NCBI GenBank assembly: GCA_003660965.1
Contig: QMVF01000060.1
Location: forward strand, 1 to 5,441
Length of the DNA stretch: 5,441 nt
Direction of reading: 5' to 3'
Source: Microcaldota archaeon
GTDB taxonomy: Archaea > Micrarchaeota > Micrarchaeia > Burarchaeales > Burarchaeaceae
Positions 5,264 to 5,441 of this stretch are shown piece by piece. Positions within the stretch are counted from its first letter, which is position 1; each line of letters starts with the position of its first letter. The notes under the pieces were generated by a model. The model saw only the letters and a list, made by a program, of their open reading frames with translations, ran no database searches and was not told the origin of the DNA. The position numbers and the translations under genes are program-made.

Positions 5264-5441
5264 TCACCTCCCCAAAATGTTTCCCAAAAAACTTGACTTC
5301 CTGTAAATGCTCTTGACCCTGTGCTGGCTCTTCAACGCCTTAACCCGCTTCTCTATCTGCTGCGCCTCAATCCGCTGCTCCTCTCTCTTCAGCTTCGCCT
5401 TGGCCCGCTCAAGCCTCTTGGCCGGGCTTGGCTTAATCAAC
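5264..5441 (-). CDS. Coiled-coil basic protein, C-terminal part (runs off the window)
   Basis: An open frame on the minus strand runs from the window edge to TGA at 5264-5266, showing 58 residues. From LIKPSPAKRLERAKAKLKRE through EEQRIEAQQIEKRVKALKSQ it is a continuous charged helix, probably a coiled coil, followed by a basic patch and a less polar end, KSSFLGNILGR. The start is not visible; a TTG falls on the very edge, but the ribosome-binding region would be outside. The stop codon overlaps the Shine-Dalgarno of the 38-aa gene, so the two are probably co-transcribed and coupled. I cannot name the family. Confidence 0.6.
   Translation of the reverse strand, partial: LIKPSPAKRLERAKAKLKREEQRIEAQQIEKRVKALKSQHRVKSIYRKSSFLGNILGR
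5265..5271 (-). promoter_or_regulatory. Ribosome-binding site of the 38-aa peptide overlapping the preceding stop codon
   Basis: GGAGGTG shares its last two bases with the TGA of the preceding gene and is 5 bases before the ATG at 5259. The arrangement favours re-initiation by terminating ribosomes. Confidence 0.6.

Noticed and set aside
1..5441. CRISPR arrays, insertion sequences and long direct repeats
   Set aside because: None were seen: no regularly spaced repeat, no transposase motif and no terminal inverted repeats.

Overview
The window looks archaeal. Almost every gene is preceded by a strong GGAGGTG or GAGGTG Shine-Dalgarno, neighbouring genes overlap by a few to about 38 bases, a TATA box (aattatatag) stands before the one gene with free upstream space, and a run of T closes one transcription unit. 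The gene content (small basic proteins, a Zot/FtsK-HerA-type ATPase with uncharacterised partners, a short tyrosine recombinase, a small STT3-like membrane protein) would fit a DPANN-type archaeon or a related metagenomic lineage. That placement is a guess from style, not from a marker gene.

Positions 1-2770, plus strand: a compact operon. The last codons of one gene are followed by five overlapping or closely spaced genes: a 172-aa soluble protein with an aromatic tail, a 195-aa protein with two membrane spans, a 96-aa basic protein, a 154-aa helical protein, and a 315-aa P-loop ATPase with clear Walker A and B motifs and a probable C-terminal DNA-binding domain. I recognise only the ATPase superfamily. 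The order (ATPase last, membrane protein in the middle, integrase just downstream) resembles an integrated plasmid or virus module for moving or packaging DNA.

Positions 2771-3608, plus strand: a 92-base gap with a small inverted repeat and a TATA promoter, then a 200-aa tyrosine recombinase consisting of little more than the catalytic domain, then a 48-aa single-span membrane protein joined to it by a GTGA overlap behind a perfect Shine-Dalgarno. The recombinase and the membrane peptide probably form their own transcription unit.

Positions 3586-4793, minus strand: a polytopic membrane protein resembling GT-C/STT3 glycosyltransferases, convergent with the integrase unit and overlapping its last gene by 23 bases. 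Its reading frame stays open for 84 codons upstream of the first in-frame start codon. A strong Shine-Dalgarno and ATG lie just beyond, but one base out of frame, so the start is frameshifted.

Positions 4853-5441, minus strand: three small, very basic genes (a partial coiled-coil protein, a 38-aa peptide and an 81-aa protein), each with a GGAGGTG signal where visible, closed by a T-rich terminator. No tRNA, rRNA, CRISPR array or insertion sequence was seen.
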